From Nostoc sphaeroides (GTDB lineage Bacteria > Cyanobacteriota > Cyanobacteriia > Cyanobacteriales > Nostocaceae), in contig NZ_CP031941.1 of assembly GCF_003443655.1 (NCBI RefSeq), positions 5,729,001 through 5,793,000 on the forward strand: a DNA stretch of 64,000 nt, given 5' to 3'. The position numbers and the translations under genes were made by a program. Of the stretch, positions 8,781 to 16,862 are shown in pieces; position 1 is the first letter of the stretch; every line of letters begins with the position of its first letter. The notes under the pieces were generated by a model. That model made no database searches, was not told the DNA's origin, and saw nothing but the letters and a program-made list of their open reading frames with translations.

Positions 8781-8913
8781 GCCTAATTACAATTGAGATA
8801 AACCAAGTCTCAGTGTAGCGGAATCTGTGACTCTGCTCTCACAAATTCAGGGGAGATGAGGGAGATGGGGGATGAGGAGGATCTGACTTTTCACTCTTAT
8901 CTGGAAAACCTCT

Positions 8914-8952
8914 TTTCTATTTCTCTCTCGTTGTAGGAGAGAGAAATAGAAA
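8914..8952. repeat. Perfect 16-bp inverted repeat
   Basis: Arms 8914-8929 and 8937-8952 are perfect complements (TTTCTATTTCTCTCTC against GAGAGAGAAATAGAAA) with a 7-nt loop GTTGTAG. There is no U-run of terminator quality after either arm, so a small palindromic element is likelier than a terminator. Confidence 0.8.
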
Positions 8953-9062
8953 TTTCCCCCTTAGAGCGACGAGTTGGGGGTTAGGGGGTTAGGTTAATCG
9001 TTAGAGCTTTTCCACACATGACCTGAATTGTCAGGAGGAGGATGAGCGGGATGAGGAAGAAT

Positions 9063-9149
9063 AACTCCTAACTCCTAACTTCTAACTCCTAACCTCTAAC
9101 TCCTAACTCCTAACTTCTAACTCCAAACTCCAAACTCCTAACTTCTGAC
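9063..9149. repeat. TAACTCC-type heptamer array
   Basis: About a dozen heptamers (TAACTCC, TAACTTC, CAAACTC variants) run to within 45 bp of the first Uma2 start codon. This is the complementary orientation of the TTAGGAG arrays seen elsewhere in the window. Confidence 0.85.
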
Positions 9150-9194
9150 CTAACAGCTTAAAATTAAATCAACAACCAAACAGGTACAACGATA

Positions 9195-9923
9195 ATGTTT
9201 GTCACAGCGCAACAGCTAGAACAACAAATGCCCGATGCAACTCGGTTGTTAAGTGATGAGCCGGAGATGGAAACTTCATTGCACTATATGCAGCTACTGC
9301 TGCTAGTAACTTCCCTTGAGTGGCTGTGGCGTGACTCTAATGATTTCTTTATCGGTGCGAATTTAACAATCTATTTTAGCCGTCAGCAGTTGCGAAATCG
9401 AGATTTTCGCGGCCCAGACTTTTTTTTGGTCAAAGACACCGAAAAGCGATCGCGCAGTTCCTGGGTAGTCTGGGAGGAAGATGGTCGTTATCCAGATTTG
9501 ATTATTGAATTACTTTCTGAAAGTACAGCTGATATTGACCGAAATTTGAAGAAAAATCTCTATGAAAATCGATTTCACACACCAGAATATTTTTGGTTTT
9601 CGCCGGAGAATTTTGAATTTGCCGGTTTTGAATTAGTAGGCAACAAGTATCAGGAAATTACACCAAATGCGCGGGGATGGCGTTGGAGCGATGTGCTTAG
9701 GCTGTATTTAGGCGTAGAAGCAGGTAAATTGCGCTACTTTACACCCGATGGTGATTTAGTTCTAACACCAGAGGAAGCTGCTATTGCAGCCCAGCAACAA
9801 GCATCTGTTGCCCAGCAACAAGCATCGGAGGCACAATTACAGTTGGAACAAGAACGGCTGCGATCGCAACAGTTAGCTGAACGTTTGCGATCGTTAGGAG
9901 TTAATCCAGATAGCTTGAGTTAA
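9195..9923 (+). CDS. Uma2-family (DUF820) putative restriction endonuclease-like protein
   Basis: A 242-aa member of the Uma2 family, which is greatly expanded in cyanobacteria. The PD-(D/E)XK-type core is visible as FRGPDFFLVKD, YPDLIIELLSEST and LKKNLYENRFHTPEYFWF. The C-terminal 50 residues form a Gln/Glu-rich coiled coil (AAQQQASVAQQQASEAQLQ) ending in RLRSLGVNPDSL, a tail shared by all three neighbours. The biological role of the family is unknown; nuclease activity is inferred from fold only. It is the first of three tandem paralogues. Confidence 0.8.
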   Translation: MFVTAQQLEQQMPDATRLLSDEPEMETSLHYMQLLLLVTSLEWLWRDSNDFFIGANLTIYFSRQQLRNRDFRGPDFFLVKDTEKRSRSSWVVWEEDGRYPDLIIELLSESTADIDRNLKKNLYENRFHTPEYFWFSPENFEFAGFELVGNKYQEITPNARGWRWSDVLRLYLGVEAGKLRYFTPDGDLVLTPEEAAIAAQQQASVAQQQASEAQLQLEQERLRSQQLAERLRSLGVNPDSLS

Positions 9924-9941
9924 GCAACAAAGGTAGTAGTC

Positions 9942-10760
9942 ATGTATCAAACAGATCCACCCCGTCCGCCACAAGAAACCATGCCTACGATGTATGATTT
10001 ACCCAGTGAATTAGTAGGGGAATCAGGTTTGCCAGATGAATTTCACTGCATTCAGGCGGATTTGCTCAGTGAAACTTGTCAGCCTCTGACTTATCCATCT
10101 GAGGAAATTTTACTTGCTAGTGACTTGAATCTTTACTACGACCCCCGCCATACTTTGTGGTACAAGCGTCCTGATTGGTACATGGTTTTAGGACTACCTA
10201 GTGCTAGCCAACAGCAAGACCTACGCTTAAGTTATGTCATTTGGCAAGAGGGAGTTGTTCCATTTTTAATAGTTGAATTACTTTCACCAGGTACAGAACA
10301 AGAAGACTTAGGAAAAACACTGCGCGAGATAAATCGACCCCCAACAAAGTGGGAAGTATATGAACGTATTTTGCGGGTTCCCTACTATGTTGTCTACGAT
10401 CGCTATGAAAATCGTTTGCGTGCCTTTCAACTCATAGGCACTCGCTACGAGGCAATATCTTTACCAGAGAACCGCTTATGGCTGGAAGAGTTAGAACTAG
10501 GATTGGGTCTTTGGCAAGGTTCTTATCAGCAGACAACAGGTTTGTGGTTGCGTTGGTATAATGCAGCAGGTTGGGTACCAACGCGACCAGAAAAAGCTGA
10601 ACAAGAACGTCAACGGGCTGAACAAGAACGTCAACGGGCTGAACAAGAGTATCAACGGGCTGAACAAGAATATCAACGGGCTGAACAAGAATATCAACGA
10701 GCAGAGCGATTGGCAGAGTATTTGCGATCGCAAGGAATTGATCCAAATAACCTACCCTAG
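9942..10760 (+). CDS. Uma2-family protein with repeat-built coiled-coil tail
   Basis: A 272-aa second paralogue, 18 bp after the first. Core motifs: YYDPRHTLWYKRPDWYMVLG, FLIVELLSPGT and YERILRVPYYVVYDR. From residue 219 the tail is five copies of a seven-residue unit (AEQERQR/AEQEYQR) encoded by five near-identical 21-bp repeats, then AERLAEYLRSQGIDPNNLP. The coiled coil may oligomerise the protein. Compared with its neighbours it has an N-terminal extension (MYQTDPPRPPQETMPTMYDL). Confidence 0.8.
   Translation: MYQTDPPRPPQETMPTMYDLPSELVGESGLPDEFHCIQADLLSETCQPLTYPSEEILLASDLNLYYDPRHTLWYKRPDWYMVLGLPSASQQQDLRLSYVIWQEGVVPFLIVELLSPGTEQEDLGKTLREINRPPTKWEVYERILRVPYYVVYDRYENRLRAFQLIGTRYEAISLPENRLWLEELELGLGLWQGSYQQTTGLWLRWYNAAGWVPTRPEKAEQERQRAEQERQRAEQEYQRAEQEYQRAEQEYQRAERLAEYLRSQGIDPNNLP
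10596..10700 (+). repeat. Five 21-bp in-frame tandem repeats in the Uma2 gene
   Basis: Units start at 10596, 10617, 10638, 10659 and 10680 and read GCTGAACAAGAACGTCAACG+G, with units 3-5 changed to GAGTAT/GAATAT in the middle. Each encodes one heptad of the coiled coil, so copy-number change would alter tail length without a frameshift. Confidence 0.95.
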
Positions 10761-10772
10761 TAAAAGGTAGCC

Positions 10773-11447
10773 ATGACTACAACCATCAAAATAGTCAATC
10801 CCAACATCGAATATCCCAGTTCCGACGGTGAACCATTGGCAGAATCCTACCTACATCTCTACGCAATTCTCACCACCCTAGAAGTAATTAAACAATACCT
10901 AGCAGGCAGGCAAGCCACAGTTTTAGCAGACCAATTTCTCTACTATGCTCAAGGTTTTCCCAAATTAAGAGTTGCACCAGATGTGATGGTAATTTTTGAT
11001 GTGCCGCCTGGGGGTCGGGATAGTTATAAAGTTTGGGAGGAAGGTCAAGTTCCCCAGGTGGTATTTGAAATGACTTCTCAAGGAACTCAAAAACAAGACC
11101 AAGAGCAAAAGAAAAATCTCTATGAACAATTAGGGATTTTAGAATATTGGTTATTTGACCCGAAGGGGGAATGGATTGAAGAAAAGTTAAGGGGATATAG
11201 GTTAGATGGTGACACTTACCAGTTAATTACGGATGGTATATCTCAACCTCTAGGATTAAGAGTGGTACTGGAGGGGGAAGTTTTAGGATTTTATCGTCTA
11301 GATACGGGGGACAAATTACTCACACCGACGGAGTTAGCTGAACAATTACAACAAGAACGCCAAAGAGCGGAACAAGAACGCCAACGGGCTGATAGACTTG
11401 CAGAGTATTTGCGATCGCAGGGAGTCGATCCAGATAATTTTAGTTAA
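10773..11447 (+). CDS. Uma2-family protein
   Basis: A 224-aa third paralogue, 12 bp after the second. Core motifs: FPKLRVAPDVMVIFD, VPQVVFEMTSQGTQ and KKNLYEQLGILEYWLFD, the closest of the three to canonical Uma2 sequences. The C-terminal tail carries one and a half of the same heptads (QERQRAEQERQRADRLAEYL) and ends SQGVDPDNFS. The short spacings suggest that the three genes are co-transcribed. Confidence 0.85.
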   Translation: MTTTIKIVNPNIEYPSSDGEPLAESYLHLYAILTTLEVIKQYLAGRQATVLADQFLYYAQGFPKLRVAPDVMVIFDVPPGGRDSYKVWEEGQVPQVVFEMTSQGTQKQDQEQKKNLYEQLGILEYWLFDPKGEWIEEKLRGYRLDGDTYQLITDGISQPLGLRVVLEGEVLGFYRLDTGDKLLTPTELAEQLQQERQRAEQERQRADRLAEYLRSQGVDPDNFS

Positions 11448-11476
11448 GTATAAAATTTTACCAAATCCGTGACACA

Positions 11477-12592
11477 TCAAGTTGAGTTTTTGTCCGTAAC
11501 TTGTAGCCAGCGACATACTAATTCGTCCCAAGAATAGATTTTATCAGTTTGGATCTGGGAGCGATCATAGGTTTGTGCGGCAATCAAGGCATTGTGAATG
11601 CTGCTAGCATCTCCAGGTTGATAGTAAAAAACATGAGGACGAGAAGACGACAAGTAGGTTGGAGCAATAATTGGCAATTTGCAGTAAGTATACTGAATGA
11701 CTTTGAGACTATCACTAAAACTCTCTGCACCAGGACTGTAGGAAAGTGTATGAAGAGCTATATCTGCATATTTGAGATAAGGGATTGTCACTTCAAAAGG
11801 CAACTCACCGTAGGCAGTGATGTTTTTTCTCTGAGGTAAATGGGGTATAGGGCCGATAATATGAAATTGCCAATCAGGGAATAATTGGCTGGCTTGCTCT
11901 AGGAAGTTGCGGTCAAAATGAGAGTTTCCCACAAAAACAATATTTGGGTACACTGAGGGTTGATAAGGCGTTGGATAATCCCATACAAAAAGGTCTTTGC
12001 GAATACCGTGTAGATGCAATTCTAGGTTGGGTAGTCCTGCAAAAATACGGTAAATGTGTTGACTAGGGACACTGACTAAATCAAATTGAGGAGCCACCCG
12101 TTTTTCTGTGTCTAAAACAACCGGATGATTGCGTAATAATCGCAAATCGTCTGACACTCGGTAGATAAACTGGGCGCTGGGATTGAGCCGTTTGCATGTT
12201 TCAAATAGAAGTAGAGCAGGGGTACTCTCGAAGATGAAGAGGTCAGCCTGAGAGATCATCGATTCTACTGGTCCCAAAGGAAGCTGACCGTAGAGACGGA
12301 ACCATCTGCGACTAAGATAGTTGAGGAAATCCCAGCGCAGGTTAGCTGGATGCCAAGGTGTAAACCAGACGTAGCTCCACATTTTTTTCTGCACTTCCTG
12401 GAGTTGGTTTGCTTCTTGCAGCACGGGGTACGCTAGGCGATAGTCTCTACGAATCACCGATAGCCAACTTAGGGCTGCTGTTAAAAACACGACTTCCCAA
12501 CCTTGACGCCAAAGAGCATCAGCCAACCAGTGAAAACCAGCTTTCCGTTTAGAGTTCCAATAATGTCCAGTAATCAAAACTACACGCTTCAT
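11477..12592 (-). CDS. GumK-like glycosyltransferase (GT70-type, putative glucuronosyltransferase)
   Basis: A 371-aa GT-B transferase. The block FIFESTPALLLFETCKRLNP followed by FIYRVSDDLRLLRNHP and RVAPQFDLVSVPS closely resembles the acceptor-side motif of Xanthomonas GumK (FESGIA..ELAKRVNPAAK..YRASDG), which transfers glucuronic acid in xanthan synthesis. A C-terminal donor site is suggested by FHIIGPIPHLPQRKNITAYG and ESFSDSLKVIQYTYCKLPII. It is divergent from the wbpA operon (312 bp away). A uronic acid donor would be consistent with wbpABDE next door, but donor specificity is inferred. Confidence 0.7.
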   Translation of the reverse strand: MKRVVLITGHYWNSKRKAGFHWLADALWRQGWEVVFLTAALSWLSVIRRDYRLAYPVLQEANQLQEVQKKMWSYVWFTPWHPANLRWDFLNYLSRRWFRLYGQLPLGPVESMISQADLFIFESTPALLLFETCKRLNPSAQFIYRVSDDLRLLRNHPVVLDTEKRVAPQFDLVSVPSQHIYRIFAGLPNLELHLHGIRKDLFVWDYPTPYQPSVYPNIVFVGNSHFDRNFLEQASQLFPDWQFHIIGPIPHLPQRKNITAYGELPFEVTIPYLKYADIALHTLSYSPGAESFSDSLKVIQYTYCKLPIIAPTYLSSSRPHVFYYQPGDASSIHNALIAAQTYDRSQIQTDKIYSWDELVCRWLQVTDKNST

Positions 12593-12904
12593 AACTAGAT
12601 AAATATTATAAGTGTGCCAAGCCTGCTAAACTAATACACTAGTAAATTTAATTTCTGCTGAAAAAGCCTTGTGTTGCAACAAAAATATCAATCAACATTA
12701 TTGTCATTGTCCGCTTTCAGGAATCAGGATAACCCTACCGACAAAGCAATGGAGTTTAAAAAAGGGATTTAACTTTTTCTCTCACATCCACACTCGCACT
12801 CAAATCCCTTCTAGCTACTGACTCTTGACCGAAAAAGACTCATGATACAGAGCAAGTCAGATTTTGTAAAAACTGAATAATTAAATAGATTTATCCGTAG
12901 AGTA
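12593..12904. other. Divergent intergenic region upstream of wbpA
   Basis: The 312-bp AT-rich gap lies between two divergently transcribed genes (GumK-like and wbpA) and so should hold promoters in both directions. I see no ORF, strong hairpin or dispersed repeat, and no clear -35/-10 pair. Confidence 0.5.
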
Positions 12905-14233
12905 ATGATTAACGAACCTCAAACTTTGATTAAGTTACAACAAAAAATTAGGGCGCATACTGCCATTGTTGGTGTTGTCGGACTGGGATATGTGGGTCTA
13001 CCATTTGCTGTTGAAAAAGCCAAAGTTGGTTATCAAGTACTGGGAATTGAACAAAATCCTAAAAGAGCTGAACAAGTTAACATAGCTGACAATTACATCA
13101 CAGATATTAAAGATGAAGAATTAAAACAAGTTGTCAGCAGTGGTAAGCTGCAAGCGGTTTTAAATTTTGACCGGGTAGCGGAAATGGATGTAATCGTGAT
13201 TTGCGTCCCAACGCCGTTGACCAAGAATTTAACACCTAACTTGAGCTACATCGAAAATGTCACCCATGCCATTGCTAAACACTTGAGAACAGGGCAGTTA
13301 ATCACCCTAGAATCTACCACTTATCCAGGAACCACAGACGAAGTTATGCGACCTTTACTAGAGGAGGTTAGTGGTTTACAGCAAGGACGAGATTTCTTTC
13401 TCGCCCATTCACCGGAGCGGGTAGATCCGGGAAATCAGCGTTACACTACCAAAAATACTAGCAAGGTAGTAGGAGCATCAGATACATATTCACTCGAAGT
13501 TGCCAAGTTATTCTACGAGCAAACTGTTGAGCATGTAGTACCTGTTAGTAGTGCCAAAGCTGCCGAGCTAGTGAAGGTGTTTGAGAATACCTTTCGGGCT
13601 GTCAATATTGCTTTAGTAAATGAATTAGCGCTATTGTGCGATCGCATCGACTTGAATGTTTGGGAAGTCCTAGATGCTGCTAATACCAAACCTTTTGGAA
13701 TTATGCCTTTCTATCCTGGTCCAGGAGTAGGCGGTCACTGCATCCCCATTGACCCCCATTACTTAGAATGGAAAGCAAAGGAAGTCAATTTCAACACCCA
13801 TTTTATTGCCTTAGCTGGGGAAATCAATCGTTCCATGCCCGTGTTCGTCCGAGAAAAAGCCCGCAGATGCCTGAATAATTTAGGTATTGCCCCAGCCAGA
13901 GCTAGAGTATTGGTGATCGGTGCTGCTTATAAAAAAGATATTGAAGACTGGCGAGAATCACCCGCAATTATGGTAATTAATTATCTACTGGAAGATAAAA
14001 TGACGGTTACTTACCATGACCCCTACGTACCGCAAATAGAAGTCCGAGGACAGACATTTTCTAGCTTAGAACTAACGGACGAAATAATCGCCGCCGCCGA
14101 TTTGGTAATTATTGCCACAGAACATAGTCAAATTGATTATGTTAATTTAGTCCAAAAATCTCAAGCAGTTCTAGATACACGGGGTGTGACTCGACATCTA
14201 AATTGCGCCAGTGACAAAGTAACTCTCTTGTAG
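12905..14233 (+). CDS. wbpA: UDP-GlcNAc-type nucleotide-sugar 6-dehydrogenase (WbpA-like)
   Basis: The 442-aa enzyme oxidises C6 of a UDP-N-acetylhexosamine to the uronic acid with two NAD+. It has the N-terminal Rossmann motif VVGLGYVGLPFA (24-35), the central helix AKAAELVKVFENTFRAVNIA, and the catalytic cysteine Cys279 in GVGGHCIPIDPHYLEWKA. The third domain is intact (VLVIGAAYKKDIEDWRESPA). The sequence belongs to the WbpA/TuaD/WecC superfamily; WbpA is chosen because the next three genes match WbpB, WbpD and WbpE in order. First gene of that operon, 13 bp before the next. Confidence 0.85.
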   Translation: MINEPQTLIKLQQKIRAHTAIVGVVGLGYVGLPFAVEKAKVGYQVLGIEQNPKRAEQVNIADNYITDIKDEELKQVVSSGKLQAVLNFDRVAEMDVIVICVPTPLTKNLTPNLSYIENVTHAIAKHLRTGQLITLESTTYPGTTDEVMRPLLEEVSGLQQGRDFFLAHSPERVDPGNQRYTTKNTSKVVGASDTYSLEVAKLFYEQTVEHVVPVSSAKAAELVKVFENTFRAVNIALVNELALLCDRIDLNVWEVLDAANTKPFGIMPFYPGPGVGGHCIPIDPHYLEWKAKEVNFNTHFIALAGEINRSMPVFVREKARRCLNNLGIAPARARVLVIGAAYKKDIEDWRESPAIMVINYLLEDKMTVTYHDPYVPQIEVRGQTFSSLELTDEIIAAADLVIIATEHSQIDYVNLVQKSQAVLDTRGVTRHLNCASDKVTLL

Positions 14234-14246
14234 AGAGAAAGATTAA

Positions 14247-15209
14247 GTGGTGACAGATTATATAAACAAAAAAGTAATAGTGGTCGGCGCTGGAAACTGG
14301 GGCAAAAACCTAGTGCGTAATTTCCACAATTTAGGGGCATTAGCTGGGGTCGCTGAAGCCCATCCAGGTCTGCGAGAAGCGATCGCCACAACCTACCCAG
14401 ATACAGTTACTTATAGTGACTTCCAAGTAGCCCTAGAAACTGATGTCCCGGCGATAGTATTGGCAACTCCTGCACCAACCCATTATCAATTAGCAATGGC
14501 AGCCTTAGCAGCAGGTAAGGATGTGTTTGTCGAAAAGCCGATGACGCTCTTAACTAATGAAGCCCGAACGCTTGCCGAATATGCAGACAAACAAGGGCGG
14601 ATTCTGATGGTGGGTCATTTATTATTGTATCAACCTGCGATCGCTTGGATGCGGGACTATCTAGCCAGTGGCAAGGCGGGAAAGGTGCTACACGTCGCTA
14701 CGCAAAGGTTGAAACTAGGCAAGGTACGCACACAAGAAAATGTTTGGTGGTCTTTTGCTCCTCATGATGTTTCGGTAGTACTAGATTTGTTAGGAAACCC
14801 GCAATTGCAAAAAGTACACGCTCAGGGAAATGCTATTTTGCAACCAGGGATTGCAGATCATGTAGAAGTTGACCTCCGCTTCCAAAGTGGTCAATCTGCT
14901 CAGATTAATTGTTCTTGGTACTGGCCATTCACGCAGCGCACTACGGTAGTTATTGCCCAAAAGCAAATGCTGGTTTACGATGAAATCCAACAAACGGTAA
15001 CAATCCACCACAAATATATCGACCAAGATTTAAACCATCACGACGACGGGAGCGAAATAGTCGAAGTAGCGGCATCTGAACCTCTAAAAATAGAGTGCCA
15101 GCACTTCTTAAATTGTGTGAAAACTCGTCAAAAACCCAATTCTGATGGCTGGAATGGAGTAGCAGTTGTAGAAATTTTAGAGGAGGCGCAAAAGTTCTTA
15201 CATGGCTAA
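14247..15209 (+). CDS. wbpB: Gfo/Idh/MocA-family oxidoreductase (WbpB-like)
   Basis: A 320-aa NAD-dependent dehydrogenase. It has an N-terminal Rossmann fold VVGAGNWGKNLVRNFHNLG, the conserved Lys-Pro of the family in FVEKPMTLLTNEA, and a C-terminal substrate domain. In the WbpA-B-D-E route WbpB oxidises the 3-hydroxyl of UDP-GlcNAcA to a 3-keto group. The start is a GTG at 14247, 13 bp after wbpA and preceded by AGAGAAAGA; a second GTG follows immediately. It overlaps wbpD by 8 bp (ATGGCTAA), indicating translational coupling. Confidence 0.8.
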   Translation: MVTDYINKKVIVVGAGNWGKNLVRNFHNLGALAGVAEAHPGLREAIATTYPDTVTYSDFQVALETDVPAIVLATPAPTHYQLAMAALAAGKDVFVEKPMTLLTNEARTLAEYADKQGRILMVGHLLLYQPAIAWMRDYLASGKAGKVLHVATQRLKLGKVRTQENVWWSFAPHDVSVVLDLLGNPQLQKVHAQGNAILQPGIADHVEVDLRFQSGQSAQINCSWYWPFTQRTTVVIAQKQMLVYDEIQQTVTIHHKYIDQDLNHHDDGSEIVEVAASEPLKIECQHFLNCVKTRQKPNSDGWNGVAVVEILEEAQKFLHG

Positions 15210-15783
15210 CTATTTTGTGCATGAATCTAGTTATGTGGATGAAGGTGCCCAAATTGGTGAAGATACAAAAATTTGGCACTTTTGCCACATCTTGGGCAAA
15301 GCTAAAATTGGTGAAAACTGCGTCTTCGGACAGAATGTTTTGGTTTCTAATCACGTAGTCGTTGGCGATTACTGCAAAATTCAAAATAATGTCTCCCTTT
15401 ATGAGGGAGTGATTCTGGAAGACTACGTTTTTTGTGGGCCAAGCATGGTCTTTACTAATGTCAAAACACCCAGGTGTGAGTTTCCGCGCAATACCAGCAA
15501 TGATTACCTGAGAACTTTGGTGAAACGGGGAACTAGTATTGGGGCAAATGCGACCATCGTTTGTGGTATAACCTTGAACGAATATGCCTTCGTCGCCGCT
15601 GGTGCTGTAGTGACAAAAGATATACCATCATACGCGATCGCCGCCGGAATCCCAGCAAAAATTATTGGTTGGATGAGTGCCTACGGCGATGTGCTAGAGT
15701 TTGATGCTGATGCCTATGCCATCGACTCCACAGGAACTAAATATCAAAAAATATCAGAAACAGAGGTTATAAGGGTTTCATGA
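15202..15783 (+). CDS. wbpD: Hexapeptide-repeat N-acetyltransferase (WbpD-like)
   Basis: A 193-aa left-handed beta-helix acyltransferase with imperfect [LIV]-G-x4 repeats (IGEDTKIWHFCHILGKAKIG, VVGDYCKIQNNVSLYEGV, TIVCGITLNEYAFVAAGAVV). The histidine pair in KIWHFCHI corresponds to the catalytic region. WbpD acetylates the 3-amino group of UDP-GlcNAc3NA to give the 2,3-diacetamido uronic acid. It overlaps both neighbours (8 bp with wbpB; ATGA with wbpE), so the four genes form a tight operon. Confidence 0.85.
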   Translation: MANYFVHESSYVDEGAQIGEDTKIWHFCHILGKAKIGENCVFGQNVLVSNHVVVGDYCKIQNNVSLYEGVILEDYVFCGPSMVFTNVKTPRCEFPRNTSNDYLRTLVKRGTSIGANATIVCGITLNEYAFVAAGAVVTKDIPSYAIAAGIPAKIIGWMSAYGDVLEFDADAYAIDSTGTKYQKISETEVIRVS

Positions 15784-16862
15784 GCCAAACTAATATTCCC
15801 GTCCTCGATCTAAAACCCCAGTACGACAGTATCAAAGCAGAGATTCAGGTGGCGATTTCTCGTGTTTTAGAGTCTGGTCAGTTTATTATGGGGCCAGATG
15901 TTAAGCTATTTGAGCAAGAAGTAGCTGCGTATTTGGGGACACGCCATGCGATCGCTGTTAACTCTGGTACTGATGCTTTAGTGATTGGCTTAAAAGCTTT
16001 GGGAATTGGTGCAGGGGATGAGGTAATTACAACTCCCTTTAGCTTCTTTGCCACTGCTGAATCAATTAGTAATGTGGGGGCGACACCAATATTTGCCGAT
16101 GTTAATCCAGATAGTTTCAATATTGATCCAGAGGCAATAATAGCAAAAATTACGCCCAATACCAAAGCAATTATGCCCGTTCACCTTTACGGGAACCCAG
16201 CGGCTATGGCTGCGATCGTGGATATTGCTCAAGGGCATAATTTGAAAATAATTGAAGACTGCGCTCAGTCATTTGGCGCACGCTACTACGGCACTTGTTC
16301 TGCTTGTAACGACAAATGTCAAAATAGCACTCGCACGACAATTACTGGAAAACAAACAGGCACAATTGGTAACGTGGGAGCCTATTCCTTCTTTCCCTCT
16401 AAAAATTTGGGAGCTTATGGGGATGGAGGACTAATTGTTACTGATGACGATCAAGTAGCAGAAATGGCTCGAATGCTACGGGTACATGGGGCGAAGAAGA
16501 AGTATCATAATGAGGTTTTGGGTTATAATTCACGTCTGGATACGCTGCAAGCAGCAATTTTACGTGTAAAGTTGCCTCATATTGATCAATGGAATGAAGG
16601 TAGACGCTTAGTTGCCAAAACCTACAACCAACTCTTAGCAGATGTCACGGGTGTAGTCACACCAGAACTCGCTGATGGTCATGTGTTTCATCAGTATACA
16701 ATTAGGATTTTAGATGGAAAGCGCGATCGGGTGCATCAATATTTAACTGCACAAGGTATTGGCTCAATGATTTATCAAATCGCTGTAATACCCCTGCCTC
16801 AACGCTTCGTAGTTCGTGGATGTAAAGCGGTCAAAAACGAAACACCTTCTGACCAAAATTGA
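15780..16862 (+). pseudogene. wbpE: DegT/DnrJ/EryC1 aminotransferase (WbpE-like), 5' part of interrupted gene
   Basis: WbpE transfers an amino group from glutamate to the 3-keto sugar made by WbpB. The first 332 codons (15780-16775) are a good PLP-dependent fold-type I sugar aminotransferase, with AVNSGTDALVIGLKALGIG, EDCAQSFGA and the PLP-lysine motif SFFPSKNLGAYGDGG. An unusual Cys-rich insert of about 20 residues (CSACNDKC) interrupts the usual AQSFGA..G.. spacing. At 16776 the reading frame enters the tnpB element and ends after 28 foreign codons. The original C-terminus resumes at 18199. If spliced, the product would be 388 aa. Confidence 0.85.

Larger units (their letters stand above)
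8781..9194. other. Intergenic region with hairpin and heptamers
   Basis: This 414-bp gap between petP and the Uma2 run has no convincing ORF. It contains G-rich simple sequence (8850-8880), a perfect 16-bp hairpin (8914-8952) and a heptamer array (9063-9149). No clear promoter element was recognised. Confidence 0.6.

Noticed and set aside
9063..9149. CRISPR or satellite from the heptamer arrays
   Set aside because: Seven-base periodicity and occurrence at many sites mark these as STRR heptamers; none contains spacers.
10432..10746. Minus-strand ORFs with repeated LVQPVD/FLFSPL runs
   Set aside because: They are mirror readings of the 21-bp repeats in the middle Uma2 gene and have no start signal or protein-like composition outside the repeat.
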